Origin: Imbricaverruca yamaguchii
Lineage: Eukaryota; Arthropoda; Thecostraca; Neoverrucidae
DNA length: 64,000 nucleotides
Assembly (NCBI GenBank): GCA_034440575.1
Contig: JAOTOL010001640.1
Location: 1,465,501 to 1,529,500, forward strand
Direction: 5' to 3'
Positions 43,771 to 55,563 of the stretch are shown here, piece after piece. Every line of letters begins with the position of its first letter. Positions within the stretch are counted from its first letter, which is position 1. Under the pieces are notes generated by a model. That model was not told the origin of the DNA. It did not search any database and worked only from the letters and a program-made list of their open reading frames with translations. The position numbers and the translations under genes are program-made.

Positions 43771-44319
43771 CCACAGTGTCACAGACTTTTGGCACAGTAG
43801 CGTCGGATCCATGTCCTAGTCTTCAATTCATTGTCATCTACTTGCAGTTTATTTTAGCTGAATGCACAGCTGTTATTGTTACGCCATACAACACATGATC
43901 TTCACTTGCTCTCCGGCGCTCCGAAATCGCATGATCGCTGATGCTCTTCACTGCAATTTGTCATTGGACAGCAAATGGGGCGCTTTTCAGCGCCGGAGGA
44001 ACTTGCTAACTGTCTCTGGTCAGTCAGTGTACCGGATCACATATGTGATTCGGGCAAGTGGAGCAAGTGGACCGGATCACATATGTCTTCTAAATGCATT
44101 CCAAATATGACTATCAAAGCCATTAGCCCCCTCCCCTGGCCTTCCACGGACTTCCTCTGGCGAGGAAGCCCGTAGAAGTTGCAATCCGGCATGTGTGTTG
44201 GTAAATCTGTGAATTTACAAAGAACAAACACTGGAAATCCACAAGAAAATGCGCGCATAGATAAACACTCTTGAGATCCCCACACGAATACATCTGCATA
44301 ATGCTAGCTCATCGTGAAA
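43771..44319. other. No feature recognised
   Basis: ACCGGATCACATATGT occurs twice (about 44032 and 44070). Nothing else was seen. Confidence 0.5.
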
Positions 44320-44735
44320 AATGTTCGCGCCGCATTTCGGCGGTTGCGGCTGTTTGCCCATCGGCGGCTGGCGGCGCGCCAACTCTGCGGCTCCCCAGCG
44401 CAGCGTTTCCAGATCACGTCCTCTCACGCCATTCGGCATAACATTTACGGCGACGGGCTGTATAAATTTTTAATTAAGACCATGCCTGGCGCCGGTCCCC
44501 TCCCGCCGGGGTCCCGGGTAATCGTCGTAATTGGGTTCCGATGAGACAAGCCAACAGCGGATGTTATCCGGCGCCGCGAGCGTCCGCTCCCCAGCGCGTC
44601 GGCCGACCCGCCGAGCGCGCGATCAATTTACCGTACAATAATTTACGAGCGCGGGATAATGCTTCAAATGGCGCGTGCGTTCTGCAGATCGTGCATCATG
44701 CCCAGCGCGTCCTCATGCCATCGACATTTTGATTC
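44320..44735. promoter_or_regulatory. Candidate enhancer or promoter block (GC-rich with AT-rich motif cores)
   Basis: The block is non-repetitive and differs sharply from its surroundings. GC- and CpG-rich stretches alternate with AT cores: TATAAATTTTTAATTAAGAC at 44460-44479, GTAATCGTCGTAATTGGGTT, ATCAATTTACCGTACAATAA and TTTACGAGCGCGGGATAATG. TAATTA, TTTACGAG and GGATAA resemble homeodomain-type sites. No long codon-like frame is present. The pattern recalls arthropod developmental enhancers, but conservation cannot be tested here. Confidence 0.4.
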
Positions 44736-45610
44736 CGATCACAGCCACTGATTAACTACGGGCCATGTTTATGGAATACGGTCTATTATCTGTCTTCGTT
44801 TCGTCCCTTTGCTATGCAGTACGTGCCGTGTGTTCTGTGGATTATCCAACCAGGAAGTATGTTTGCTAGGTGCGGCATTTGTGGAGTAGTTGACATAGCT
44901 TCCGCGTGTTTTGCGATTATTAATGTTGTGAGGCCCTCCGGTTCTTTTTACTCCATCTTCCCCGCCTGAAAATTTGATGCATGCTGCATGCAAAAATGCA
45001 TAAGAGCATTTTCAAGTTATGATCTTGGATCCAAAATGAAAATCAACGGGAAACCGCAACACTTCTGGGACGATTTCTCTTTCATTTTGTGTTTTCAACA
45101 TGGTGCGGAAAATAACACCAGCCTTGCTTTACGACACCAACAGGTGACACGACACGGAGGTGGGTCGCTTGACACCACCACCAGGTGACACAGAGGTGGG
45201 TCACTTGACACCACCACCAGGTGACACCAACTTACCAGGCGACCTACCTTACGGCCGACATCTGTCTAAGAAGTGTGATGGCTCATTCACACACTTCAGC
45301 ATGGGTGTGCTCGCGTTTTGAAAAGCATGTAGGATAAGTCCAACATGCGGTGGGTTGTGCTGCTTTTTCAGAAACCTAGTGGATACAACTTGAAGGCTGT
45401 GTTCTTGCCTCGAATTGTGTGGTAACGAAAACGGTTCGGAAACTTTGTGGGAAGCATATTTCCGCAGCCCGTAAGAAGTTCACCCATGCTTGGACTAAAT
45501 GGCTGCTACTGGGACTGGGAAGTCCATCCATGCTGGAACTTGAGAAGCTACCAGGATTGTATTTTACACTTACTTAGCGGATATTCGATACGAAATAAGC
45601 ACTTTGTGGT
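44736..45610. other. No gene; small CACCAGGTGACAC repeat
   Basis: A short repeat of GACACCACCACCAGGTGACA lies at 45140-45232. The rest is unique and featureless. Confidence 0.5.
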
Positions 45611-45795
45611 GGGGATAGCCGAGTGGTTAAGGTGGTGGGCTCTGGGTACCAAAGGTTCCGGGTTCGACACCCGCACCGATCGGGACATCTCCCAATCCTG
45701 CGGCCCACCGGCGAAACAGTGCGGGCGGCGCTATTAGCCGTGAATGTGCACGAAGTGCGTCATGAACCACCCAATAAACAACAAGAAATAAGTAC
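45592..45795 (+). mobile_element. tRNA-derived SINE family B
   Basis: The element begins GGGGATAGCCGAGTGGTTAA at 45611, has B box CCGGGTTCGACACCC, and ends ACCACCCAATAAACAAC. GAAATAAGCAC at 45592 and GAAATAAGTAC at 45785 form a target duplication with one mismatch. Confidence 0.92.
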
Positions 45796-45974
45796 ATTAT
45801 ATGATATAGTCTTGTTTGGAGCTGCAACGAACACAACATATAGATTCATTTGGCGCATGACATTCAGTGGGACACATCCGCCACCCCTGCCATCAGAACA
45901 CGCGTGCATAACACGAACCACACCTGATTACCACCGTGTTGTTTGCACTTGCAAGATTGCAGACGGACAAGTTC

Positions 45975-46160
45975 AGCATTCCAATATTGGTTTTCGGTTA
46001 GTGGTAGTGTTGGCCTTGTTTTGGTGAAATAGTGTGCCTGGATATCTTTGGTTACCAGTAGTGTTCACCTCTCGCGATGAAATAGCGTGCGTGTTGGTTT
46101 TCGGCTGCCGGTGTTGTTGGTCCCGTTTTGATGAAATGACGTGCGTGGGGGTTCCGTACA
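45975..46160. repeat. ~57-bp degenerate repeat, 3 copies
   Basis: Units share GGTTTTCGG, AGTGTTGG and GATGAAATAGCGTGCGTG-like segments. Confidence 0.75.
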
Positions 46161-47651
46161 AAGCATGTACTGGGCTCTTCACACTGACTTTGAAAATGTT
46201 GTTTTATGAGAACGATGCTTCCCTCCGTCCCCACGCCGTCGCCGGAGCATGACGTGTTCCCGGTGGCTTTTTAGCGATTGTATCACGCTGTGCCGCTCCC
46301 GGGGTGAGGAGAGGAGGTCCCTCTCTCAGAACAAAGGCGCACACTGCTCTGCGTGGTTCTCTTTTGATCTCGATGAATAATCAAACTGTGTTCTCGCTTC
46401 TGTAAGCTATCGGGTCGGCTGCCATTTGTGCCTTACCGTTGCTATGCCAACCGGAGGAACGTTAGGTGCAGCACTGTGAGCAACCCACAACACGCCTGAA
46501 AAGAAGTAGGGTGTCGTAAGCGTAAGGATGAAAATATTGCTAACGCCCTGCACTGGTACCTGCATATTTGAAGTTTAGTCGACTCTGTTTTGATTCTACT
46601 GCACGAGTTTTATAATGTTCACTGCTGTCCTCCAAGCCCCAGCTTTTACTTGGCATTAATTATCCAACTCATATACCTACGGCAATCTATTGGTGATGGT
46701 AGACAATCCGACAGTACCTGAAGCTGACTCGGTCCCGAACCACGCTGGGTCCGACTTCGTTCCGATCACTTCATCTGGAAGCTATCCTTCCGCAAAGTGA
46801 ACTCTTTCCTTATCAACGATGAACTGCTAAACTGATACCTGAGATTATGTCGCACGCAGTCCGCCCTCATTGAATGCTGTGCAATGCGCAATTACAAATA
46901 CTGTTCGGTAAGATCTAGTTGACTCGGTTGCCAGTTCTTGTTCAAGCGCTGTACAATAATAACGTATAGATGCTGTTATACCCAGAGGCGTTCAAAATCA
47001 ACTCCAATCCAAATTTGAAATCATCCCACGTCCAGGTTGCGAATAGTGCGGTAAGATCAGCGCCAGATCATGTAGTCTAGCATGCACTATAACGTATGTA
47101 TCTCCGCGCTTCTGGCTCACTTTTCTCGTTGACTAATGAATGGCATCTGAGTTATCTCTCCTCCATGAAGCAAGCAATGCACAATGCACATCACGTCTTG
47201 CTATGACTTCATCTTGCAATGCTAGGATTTCAGTTTCCATGCTTCCAATACCACTAAGATGCCGAAATGTATCCAACGGGAATCCATCGTTTGAAAACCA
47301 TTGCACTAGAACCGAAATCGGACGCTGCTACCTGCAACTGTTAGCCCTTACTAAAACGAAGGAAAAACGTGAATTTTTATCTTCGCAGCATCACAGTAGA
47401 AATATACAAAGGTACGGTATTCATTAGATGCTTAGTTGGGATCAACTAATGATGCTGACGCCTTCACGAGAAAAACCCTGCTCTTACGAAGAAGCTGGCG
47501 GGGATCTGCTCTTCCTTGCTCCACTCCAGTTCATTTTTGGGCGTTAGTGTAGTCGGGAACAGAAGAATGGGAGCTGCAGGTGGTGGAGGGTGCTTCCGCG
47601 AGGACATCACGGCGATAGTAAATGCATTACGTATGGTGTACTCAGCCGTTT
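46161..47651. other. No gene recognised
   Basis: Unique, moderately AT-rich DNA with no repeat or coding signature. Confidence 0.5.
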
Positions 47652-47830
47652 TCTCCCAGCATAGTGGTTATTGGTTGTACGACACGTCGACCGTTGAGTC
47701 ATGTAGCGTCGCCAATCTCTCACGCCGATTGGTCGCGGGCGAAGAGTAGTGACAGGTGGGATTCGACCCCACAATCTTTCGATTGTGAGACGGGGGATTT
47801 GCCCCTAGACTACTCGCCTCTCCCAGCATA
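47652..47830 (-). mobile_element. SINE family A insertion with 12-bp target-site duplication
   Basis: TCTCCCAGCATA is present at 47652-47663 and 47819-47830. The element between (about 155 bp) reads on the minus strand as head, B box, body and an ACCAATAACC tail. This fixes the full length of the family. Confidence 0.96.
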
Positions 47831-48244
47831 CAAATATTTCAGGAAACCGCCTGATTGCTGTTTTGCGTTAATCCAAAGGTGGTGCATGACAAAATGTTTA
47901 CGACGGTGGCGACTCAGCAATACTTTCTTGACATCGGCCCCTTCTCTCGGGAACGTTGTTAGGCCGTCCATGTCAGACGACGTCAGATAAACTACTTTTG
48001 TTGAATGGTGAATACAAAATTCACACGAATATAAGGATCATTGTACGCCTCCTTTAAGGAATGCGAATTGCAGCAGCGGCGAGGCCCGTCCCTTTAGTAG
48101 CCGGTGTTCTGTGGCTGGTTCTGCTGGAACTGAAACATCACTTTGGCTGTGTATTCTGTTAGGAATGAAGTCACAAATTATTTGTTGGAAATTGCTGAAG
48201 GCCAAGATAGTATATTCTGGTTTGTCTAGAATGGTGACATAGGA
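47831..48244. other. No feature recognised
   Basis: Unique sequence. Confidence 0.5.
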
Positions 48245-48430
48245 TAGGTACATACCACATGCATCATAGGTATGAACATCATAGGTACGGGTACCATAAG
48301 TATCAACGTGCCAAAGGCAACACAGGTACCGTGCCATAGATACATAGGCATGAACCACGGGTATCATAAGTATCAACATGCCATAGGCAACACAGGTACC
48401 GTGCCATAGATGCATGGGTACCATTAGCGT
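48245..48430. repeat. ~78-bp tandem repeat, 2 copies plus partial
   Basis: ACCATAAGTATCAACGTGCC and AACACAGGTACCGTGCCATA recur at about 78-bp spacing. Confidence 0.9.
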
Positions 48431-49209
48431 CATAGGTCGCGGGCACCATGTGTAAATTGTATGATTTTATGCACGATGCAGTACTTTAAGCCTACATGAC
48501 AGATTGCACGATGTTCAAGCACTTTGACTCTCCAGGTACATTTCGAACATCTGAGTTCAGCCCTGAAGGATATTGCGGGATTGAAGAGGATTGCAGCAGA
48601 ATATATAGTTAATCATCGTCCAGAGAAAATCGTGTGGCAAACGATGGGGTGGTTTGGAAGCCCACCGGGGCAAATTATACTTCCACGTCTAATGGTGGTG
48701 AAATGGCAGGTACTGTTCGGGCAACAGGCTTTGGTGGCATCTTGGAACTCGGCAGGAGTGACAAATCATTTCCGGAATTGCTCGGTTGACCGTAAAGGGA
48801 GAGCCGTAGAACAAAGCGGCCGTCCCACCGACGATGGTCTTCATTGTCGTGCGGGCACGTGCGGGTGGTGGCCCTGTCTTTGTTACGAACGAGGGCAAAG
48901 GCCGGGCGGGTCGTCTACTGTCAGGTGTATGCGACGAAGGCTCGCACAAGAACAAAATCCGATCCGATTCGATCCGACTCGACCCAAGGGTTAGTATTTT
49001 ACTTTCTCTTTCACCGTTGAATTTCATTATATCTCTGTTTCTCACGATGTTTGAGCCCCTGAATGCTTCGCTCAGAGTTGGACCGGCTCTTTTAATTGTA
49101 CTTTTGACTAGCTTTAATCACGAGGGTCCCACGAAGTACGGTAAATGTTGTCCAAGGAAGTGGTAATGATCTGCCTTACGCGCATGCGCAGAACAGCATC
49201 CTCTGCCGG
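48431..49209. other. No gene recognised
   Basis: Frame 48524-48994 (156 codons) has no motif and is overlapped by an opposite-strand frame. It is not called. Confidence 0.45.
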
Positions 49210-49385
49210 CCGGATGATCGTCATAGCTCAGTCGGTGGGGCGTTGGCCTTTTGATCATACAATCATGCGTTCGAATCCCCCGGCCGGTGGGAATACCGAG
49301 TCTACCCGTGACCAATCGGCGTGAGAGCCTGGCGACGCAATGTGACCTAGCGGTTGAATACGTTGCAAAATAACTCAAGGTTCTT
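49210..49385 (+). mobile_element. SINE with a different tRNA-like head and family A body
   Basis: The head GATCGTCATAGCTCAGTCGG and B box GCGTTCGAATCCCC differ from family A. The body ACCAATCGGCGTGAGAGCCT and GCGGTTGAATACGTTGCAAA follows family A. It looks like a head-swapped relative. Confidence 0.8.
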
Positions 49386-49644
49386 CTGCTCCGGGGTCTG
49401 TTCACAGCTGGTCAACTGCCGTTCGTGGCTAGGTTACGTCATGTCACAGCCCGTCAACTGTTATGTGTCTAGGTCATGTCATGTCACGTGCATGCTCCGA
49501 AGTTAGTGGGTGTCCGTCTCAGTGGCATTGTTTAGTATGCACCTGCGGACGATATTGGACGCAGTGCGGTGTGTGCCTCCACGGGTTGCCAGAGGAGCGC
49601 AGTCTCGGTCAGTCGCGGATTTTCTGTCGCAGCGGTGTGGTACC
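49386..49644. other. No feature recognised
   Basis: Two GTCAACTG-containing segments repeat loosely. Nothing else was seen. Confidence 0.5.
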
Positions 49645-49830
49645 CGATCCTGTGCCACGGCACGGGAGCCCCCATAGACCGCCCCTTGCACGGCACGGGA
49701 GCCCCCATAGACCGCCCCTTGCCACGGCACGGGAGCCCCCATAGACCGCCCCTTGCCACGGCACGGGAGCCCCCATAGACCGCCCCTTGCCACGGCACGG
49801 GAGCCCCATAGACCGCCCCTTGCTCTCGCC
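49645..49830. repeat. 35-bp tandem repeat, 5 copies
   Basis: GCCACGGCACGGGAGCCCCC then ATAGACCGCCCCTTG. Confidence 0.97.
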
Positions 49831-50480
49831 CATCCAGCGAAATGACGCCTTATACCGGAAGTGCCGGTCTATGAGCGTTATCCGTCGGCCCGTAGCGACC
49901 GTCTTGTGATAGAATGGTAAGTCCAGTTCAGGCGCGAGTACCGCCGTCCGCATAACGCTATACGTCAATGAAGAGCGCCGTCAGCGAGGTAAGCGTTTAG
50001 TTCTGCCGATCTCCCTTTACAGTCGGCGGAGCCACTCGGGCGATGATTCGGAGCCTTCACCATGGCCCGGCCAAGCACCACTTGCAGCGCCGAAGGAGGC
50101 TCTTGTCGCACCAACACCTCGCTCGGGGCGCCGAACACCCCGAGGCGGAATCTCCACTTCCGCCATCGCTCGACGTCCGCGCGGAGCGTCTCCTTCCGGC
50201 GAACACGCCGCCGCCTTTGTTCGCCCGGCAAACGTCAATACACGCTAAACACGGGGACCCGGCGGGCCGGCCGGCCGCTAAACGGATTAGCGTCCGCCCG
50301 CCGGGACACGCCAATCGCGTGACGCGTGACGAATACCGACGGCGCGGCCGTACCGGCGCGGCGCGCGCAGATGAGTGGCGCTGAGCCACCACTGTCGCAA
50401 AAAGGCGGGGCGTGACGCACGCGCGCCACACACCGGCCGGCCCTGATGCGATTCAGCGGGACAGGTTGTCAAGCCGAAAC
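49831..50480. promoter_or_regulatory. CpG-rich island, possible promoter or control region
   Basis: CpG-dense, non-repetitive block in lower-GC surroundings. It holds the inverted repeat GCTAAACGGATTAGC near 50276 (arms GCTAA/TTAGC) and CAATCGCGTGACGCGTGACG. Overlapping frames on both strands, such as 50062-50322, are typical of GC-rich DNA and carry no motif. Promoter function is a guess from composition. Confidence 0.3.
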
Positions 50481-51263
50481 TTTGGCAATTTTTCCGCAAG
50501 TGGTTTTATCGGAGAATCGTTAATGCGGGTTTCGTATTCTGAGCTGCTCGTCGCGGTGTCATTTCTGTAGTTGGAGGTTACATGTTGTGCATGTTTGATT
50601 GCATGGATGATGCCAGAAGCCAGGGGCGGTTTTCGAAGGTCGGTGATACCGACATTGTTTACCTCAGCGTGGAAGTAGTGCTATGCTTAGTATGCATATT
50701 TGCAGTGAATGATAACGGGTTCGAATATATTGCAATTATTTGCATGCCTCGAACAACTTTTCTCCTCTTTCAGCATGACCGATTATTTTTTCCTAAAAAA
50801 TTAATTGAAACACAAGAACAATCTTGTTGCAGCTCGTTTACATCGCTGACTAGAAAATCACCTAGACTCCCGGTTTTCTTTCAGATTTAATGCATAGAGC
50901 CAATGGAGGTCAGGTGTTTGAAATGGAATATATTGCATCCCATCATTTAATAGGAATGAATATATAGCCAGGATAAAACATATGCAAGAGCACTGCCTTC
51001 TCCTTCTCGTGGAGATGTACATCTTATGCATCCATTAAACATATACCTAGTTATTTTTTGCAAATATCGTTTTCAACCAAAAATTGGTTTCAAAATAAGC
51101 ATAGTACTACCAAAAGCCAAGTGAAACTTGCCTGATTTGGTGCAAAGACAACACAATGTGCACCTGATTTAGTGTCCAATAAAACAACTAGTTGGTTGGA
51201 CTGTGCGGGTGAAGCACACAACCTCCGGCAGCCATGACGCTCTTTGAGAACGATTGTACTTGT
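50481..51263. other. AT-rich unique DNA
   Basis: No coding or repeat feature was seen. Confidence 0.55.
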
Positions 51264-51410
<147 letters not shown>

Positions 51411-53654
51411 ATGTCTGTGTGTATGTGTGTGCATGCGTAGATGGGGAGGATGGGAGGATGTTGAGTTCACTAAGGTAAAAACGAGGCTATCGTGTTAATG
51501 AAAGCCCTCGCTGCGTTGCTCGAGAAAATATATGTTAAGTCAGTGATGGGGCCTGAAGGGCAGGATGCGCTCTCAAAATTTCAGACTCAACTTTTGGACC
51601 ACAATCCACTACTTGTGATTGAGTAAATATTCTGTACTCGTTAATGAAATTGCCAACAGGTGTTTTTTTTCCATTTGTGAACAGTCTTCGCGATAACACC
51701 AATTGGGATTTGCGATGTCAGCAATGCCAGCTGACTGCAACTAGCGCCAGTCGTGAGCACTGCAGTGGAGGCGCCAACTCACTGACGACGCTGGGATTTT
51801 CTCGGGAGAAGGGAGGGAGAGGGGATGGAGATACGAATTAAGGATCAATTCATCGGCATCATCAAGAAGCTATCTCGATATTCGGGTGGAGGTGCCGATT
51901 CAAGACCATTTAAAGTTTTTCATGTTTGCAAGAATGATTCATGGGTGTCATCAGTGATAATTTATGAGTATTTGAGATGCTTATTCATGGATGCCATGAG
52001 GGATTTTCAAGAATCGTGAAGGTGCTGATTCAGGAGTGTCGCCAGTAAATTGTGCTAAAGTAGGTGACGATGGAGCAAGTGGTGGACCCAGGACGCTCCC
52101 CGATGATCCAGGGGAATTCCGAAGGCTTTGTTGCATGGATTAGAAGTGACTACTTGTGGGCATCACCGGGGATGTGTTCCTAGGTCGTAGTGGCTTTGAC
52201 GATTCAGGGTTGTTTCCAAGATCTCGTGGCACAAAGGATGAGATGCCGGTTCACGGACTTCACTAGGGTTTCTTTCAGGGGCGAATACAAGGAGATACTG
52301 GGGGAATATGGTCCCTTCCCATGGGAAGGTGGCACCACTCCGGCCGGGAAAAGGCGCCCTTCTGGGAAGGCTCTAGTGCACTCTCCGTCTCCTTCCTAGA
52401 TTTGTTCCGCCGGAGGCACCCCTGGAAGGCAAAGTGGTGACCCTCCGGACATATCCCCCCATCCCAGATGATAATTTCTCGATCCGCCCCTGGGTTCTCT
52501 CGAGGGGTGATGGCGGCACTTATCCTTGTCAGCTGTGAGCACGGCACCGCCTCCATGGACTTCTCGGGGGTGGTTCGTGGGGCCGCCGTCCCGGGGATGC
52601 ATGTTGAGGTGGCGGCTGTATGACCAATGTAGCAGGTGTTGCGGGCTGCACAAATCCGGTAGTACATCTAAAACGGCATAATACACCGGTATGTTTCAGT
52701 TTTCTGGGTTTGAGATTATGACGTCGCGCACGATGAGAGATGACGTTTTCCGTGCTTTGTAGTAGACGAGGAGGTGCGCTTTGTGGTCTGGTTGGATGGG
52801 TGCATGGTTTTCATCATGATGTCATGGGTGGCCTTTCATCTTTCTTCCAGCAGAGTCTGATGATGTTTTTGCAGAAGATGGCGATCTCGTTGGCAGTTTC
52901 TCTTGTGTGCTTGCTGGTCAGTACAATCTGAAAGTTTGCTGAGCATGTTTTGCGTCGAAAGCAGTGTTGCTGTTCCCGTTATTAACTAGCAATTGACTCA
53001 TTCTTCGCAACTCGACATCTACGCGCGTTCAGGTAGAGCAATACGTTTTTTTTCTCGTCGGATGCACTTACCTAATCAAGTTGCCTTGATTACCATTGAT
53101 GCGGTCTCTGGCGGCGTATGTGCATCGACGTAGGCTAGTTGGCCTCACATACACATCGGTCAGAAACGAACCGCTATCATCATAGCCCAGGGGCCCTTCT
53201 TAGCCCAGCCCAGGCAGCCCAGAGGCCCTTCACATTAGTTCGGGGTCTTCTCCATCAGCCCGGAGACCCTTAGAACTAACCGGGGCCCACCATCGATCCA
53301 GAAGCCCTTCATGTTAGTCCAGTCAAGGGCCCTCAACATCCTTCTGAGGGCACTCTCCGTTGACTCGTGGTCCTCTTCATCATTCCGGGACCCTTTCCGT
53401 CAGCCCGGGTCGCTTTCTTCGGTCCAGGGGCCCTTCACCTCGGCTCCGGGAGCACTCACATGTCCCCTGCATCGACGCCTTGATGACCCCTTGGGTCCCT
53501 CAAGGCGGCCGCCTGGAGAAACCCGTCGCTCCCCCTTGGCTATACCACTATATTCATGCCTTAGTATCAGTCGGGTTTGGAACAGTTGTTCTTGCTTGGT
53601 GGATCTTTTTGCCAGAATGCCTGCGCCCCTTGTTCCGCAGTATGACGACAATGA
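51411..53654. other. No gene supported; possible decayed GIY-YIG trace
   Basis: On the minus strand at about 52600-52667 a frame reads 'YRICAARNTCYIGHTA', resembling the GIY-YIG start of Penelope-like elements. It is too short and broken to call. CCCAGCCCAGGCAGCCCAGA-type degenerate repeats lie at 53185-53480. Confidence 0.4.
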
Positions 53655-53703
53655 TTATGTACGCTGCATGACCAACGCAGTCGACGCGCCCCTAAATTCC
53701 AAT
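53655..53703 (+). mobile_element. LINE 3'-tail fragment
   Basis: TGTACGCTGCATGACCAACG, then CAGTCGACGCGCCCCTAAAT and TCCAAT. Confidence 0.7.
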
Positions 53704-55140
53704 GATTATGTACAGCGCCAGCGAAAGAGCACAAAACTATCTTCGCAGTTAAGTACCCATGACGAAAGCGGGGGAACCGATGCAAGAATGTGTTGGCAAT
53801 TCATCCGCAATGCATCAGAATACGCGATAGAGCTTCGCGAAAATGGCACTATAGTTACTGTGTTGTTTTTCTTCATAGTGGGTGTAATGCGTAATGGTGT
53901 ATTCAATGGATGTGCTTAGCATGCTGGCACCACTAAGGCAGCATTGTTCGGTGACGAATATTTCCAATGCACTGTGGAGGACATGATTTTTAACAGCACG
54001 GTGACTGCAGATTACCACTCTCCATCTAGTGGACCTAGTGTTTTCCACCCACATCCCTGATGCCAAGAGATCTAGCAGAGCAAAGGCCGGGGTCAGGGTG
54101 TAGGGTGGGATCAGGGGAACCGCCTGTGTGAAATAGACAATGTCACAGGTCAAGATCATGCGGTGTAAGTCGAGTTTAATAGGCTATTTCGGCTACCGAT
54201 ATTTTGGACCCTTGGAAACAATGAACCTGGTTTTCATGAAATGATGTCAGGGTCTTAAAAGACTGTGGCATATCTGATGGGCAAGGCATCAGATGGACAT
54301 ATATGATGGGTTTTAACGAGATCTGAACATCCCTAAAATTGAAAGCCCCACGAGGCCAACTGGAGTAGTAATGGCGTTATTGTGAACATGAGTGAGGTCA
54401 AGTTAGCTTATGCTCGAGGGATGGCAAGACACGCCCCTCAAACCTCGAGAAATTTAGCGCGTATCCTATAGCGTTGCATGGAAAGGATATACCAAGATAC
54501 GTTCTCGTCCCTTCTTCTATCCAGAGCATGTGGTAACGACACTTAGGGACAACTTGGTGCTGCTCTCCCCGCAGGCCAACAGCAGGACACAAACGGTGAT
54601 GATGATCATACCTGAATCGCCCATCGTGACCTTAAGGGATGATATCTCAACCCTTTCTGGTCAACACAAAGAACATAAAATTGTACGATGTCACCGATGT
54701 TTACCCACTCTCCGGCCATTGTGGCTGTCTGATTATACCACAACTCTCAGAAGCGACCTGCTGCTGCAAAACGCTACTCTCTCAGGTCGATTTATTACAA
54801 GCTAGATTCATTTGTTGGCAAATAGGTGAGACGCAATGGAGAATGATGCAGGATTTGTTGACTATACGAAGAAACCCCAGTTGCTTTCTGTCTTTATTTG
54901 AATATCTCAAAGGATGTTGTTATTTGCTACATTCATTCATTTCATACAACACCATGCCAATATTGTCAAACTTGGCGAATACATCGGGATATGTCTTCTC
55001 ATCTCCAATGGTGGCCGGTGATAGGAGGGGACGAGAATGCGCGTGGCTACGTGTGTAAGTTTGCATGGGCAGTAGGAGAGCGCGTGGCGCATGTTATCTC
55101 TGTTGAGCGTCGCGTGAGGTCTGCACGCCGGTGGCGACAG
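53704..55140. other. Upstream of the GYG-protein exon; first exon not found
   Basis: No convincing first exon or TATA box was identified. A short first exon carrying the start codon is expected here or further away. Confidence 0.45.
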
Positions 55141-55563
55141 GCCCTGCTGCTCCCGGCTGTTGTGTCCCTGATCGTGGCGCCGGTCACCAACGCAACGTCC
55201 GAGGCCTCGCGCCTCGGGTACGGCAGCCACCACGGCGGTGGGTACGGCCGTGGCTACGGCAGCCACCACGGCAGCTGGTACGGCCGTGACTACGGCAGCC
55301 ACCACGGCGGTGGGTACGGCCGTGGCTACGGCAGCCATCACGGCGGTGGGTACGGCCGTGGCTACGGCAGCCACCACGGCGGTGGGTACGGCCGTGACTA
55401 CGGCAGCCATCACGGCGGTGGGTACGGCCGTGGCTACGGCAGCCATCACGGCGGTGGGTACGGCCGTGGCTACGGCAGCCACCACGGCGGTGGGTACAGC
55501 CGTGGCTACGGAAGCCATTCTGGTCGTATTTATACCTCGAAATACGGCGGTCTCAGCGGGTAA
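55141..55563 (+). CDS. Secreted Gly/Tyr/His-rich repeat protein, main exon
   Basis: After GGCGACAG at 55140, a phase-0 frame encodes a hydrophobic leader ALLLPAVVSLIVAPVTNA, a likely cleavage site before TSEASRL, and then eight 12-residue units of (G/D)YGSHHGGGYGR. A variant end GYGSHSGRIYTSKYGGLSG and a TAA at 55561 follow. The 36-bp unit is nearly identical between copies, and the real frame is favoured because the other frames give only Thr/Ala/Val repeats. Such GYG-rich secreted proteins occur among arthropod cuticle, silk-like and antimicrobial peptides; which applies is unknown. The start codon probably lies in a short upstream exon, common for cuticle-type genes. The frame also extends upstream without a good start. 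Confidence 0.72.
   Translation, partial: ALLLPAVVSLIVAPVTNATSEASRLGYGSHHGGGYGRGYGSHHGSWYGRDYGSHHGGGYGRGYGSHHGGGYGRGYGSHHGGGYGRDYGSHHGGGYGRGYGSHHGGGYGRGYGSHHGGGYSRGYGSHSGRIYTSKYGGLSG
55217..55512. repeat. 36-bp coding repeat, 8 copies
   Basis: GGCTACGGCAGCCACCACGG then CGGTGGGTACGGCCGT. Differences are mostly GGC/GAC (Gly/Asp) and silent CAC/CAT; one unit reads GSW in place of GGG. Confidence 0.95.

Noticed and set aside
52396..52686. Penelope-like GIY-YIG remnant ('YRICAARNTCYIGHTA', minus strand)
   Set aside because: One short match with the expected frame broken right after; not enough for a call.
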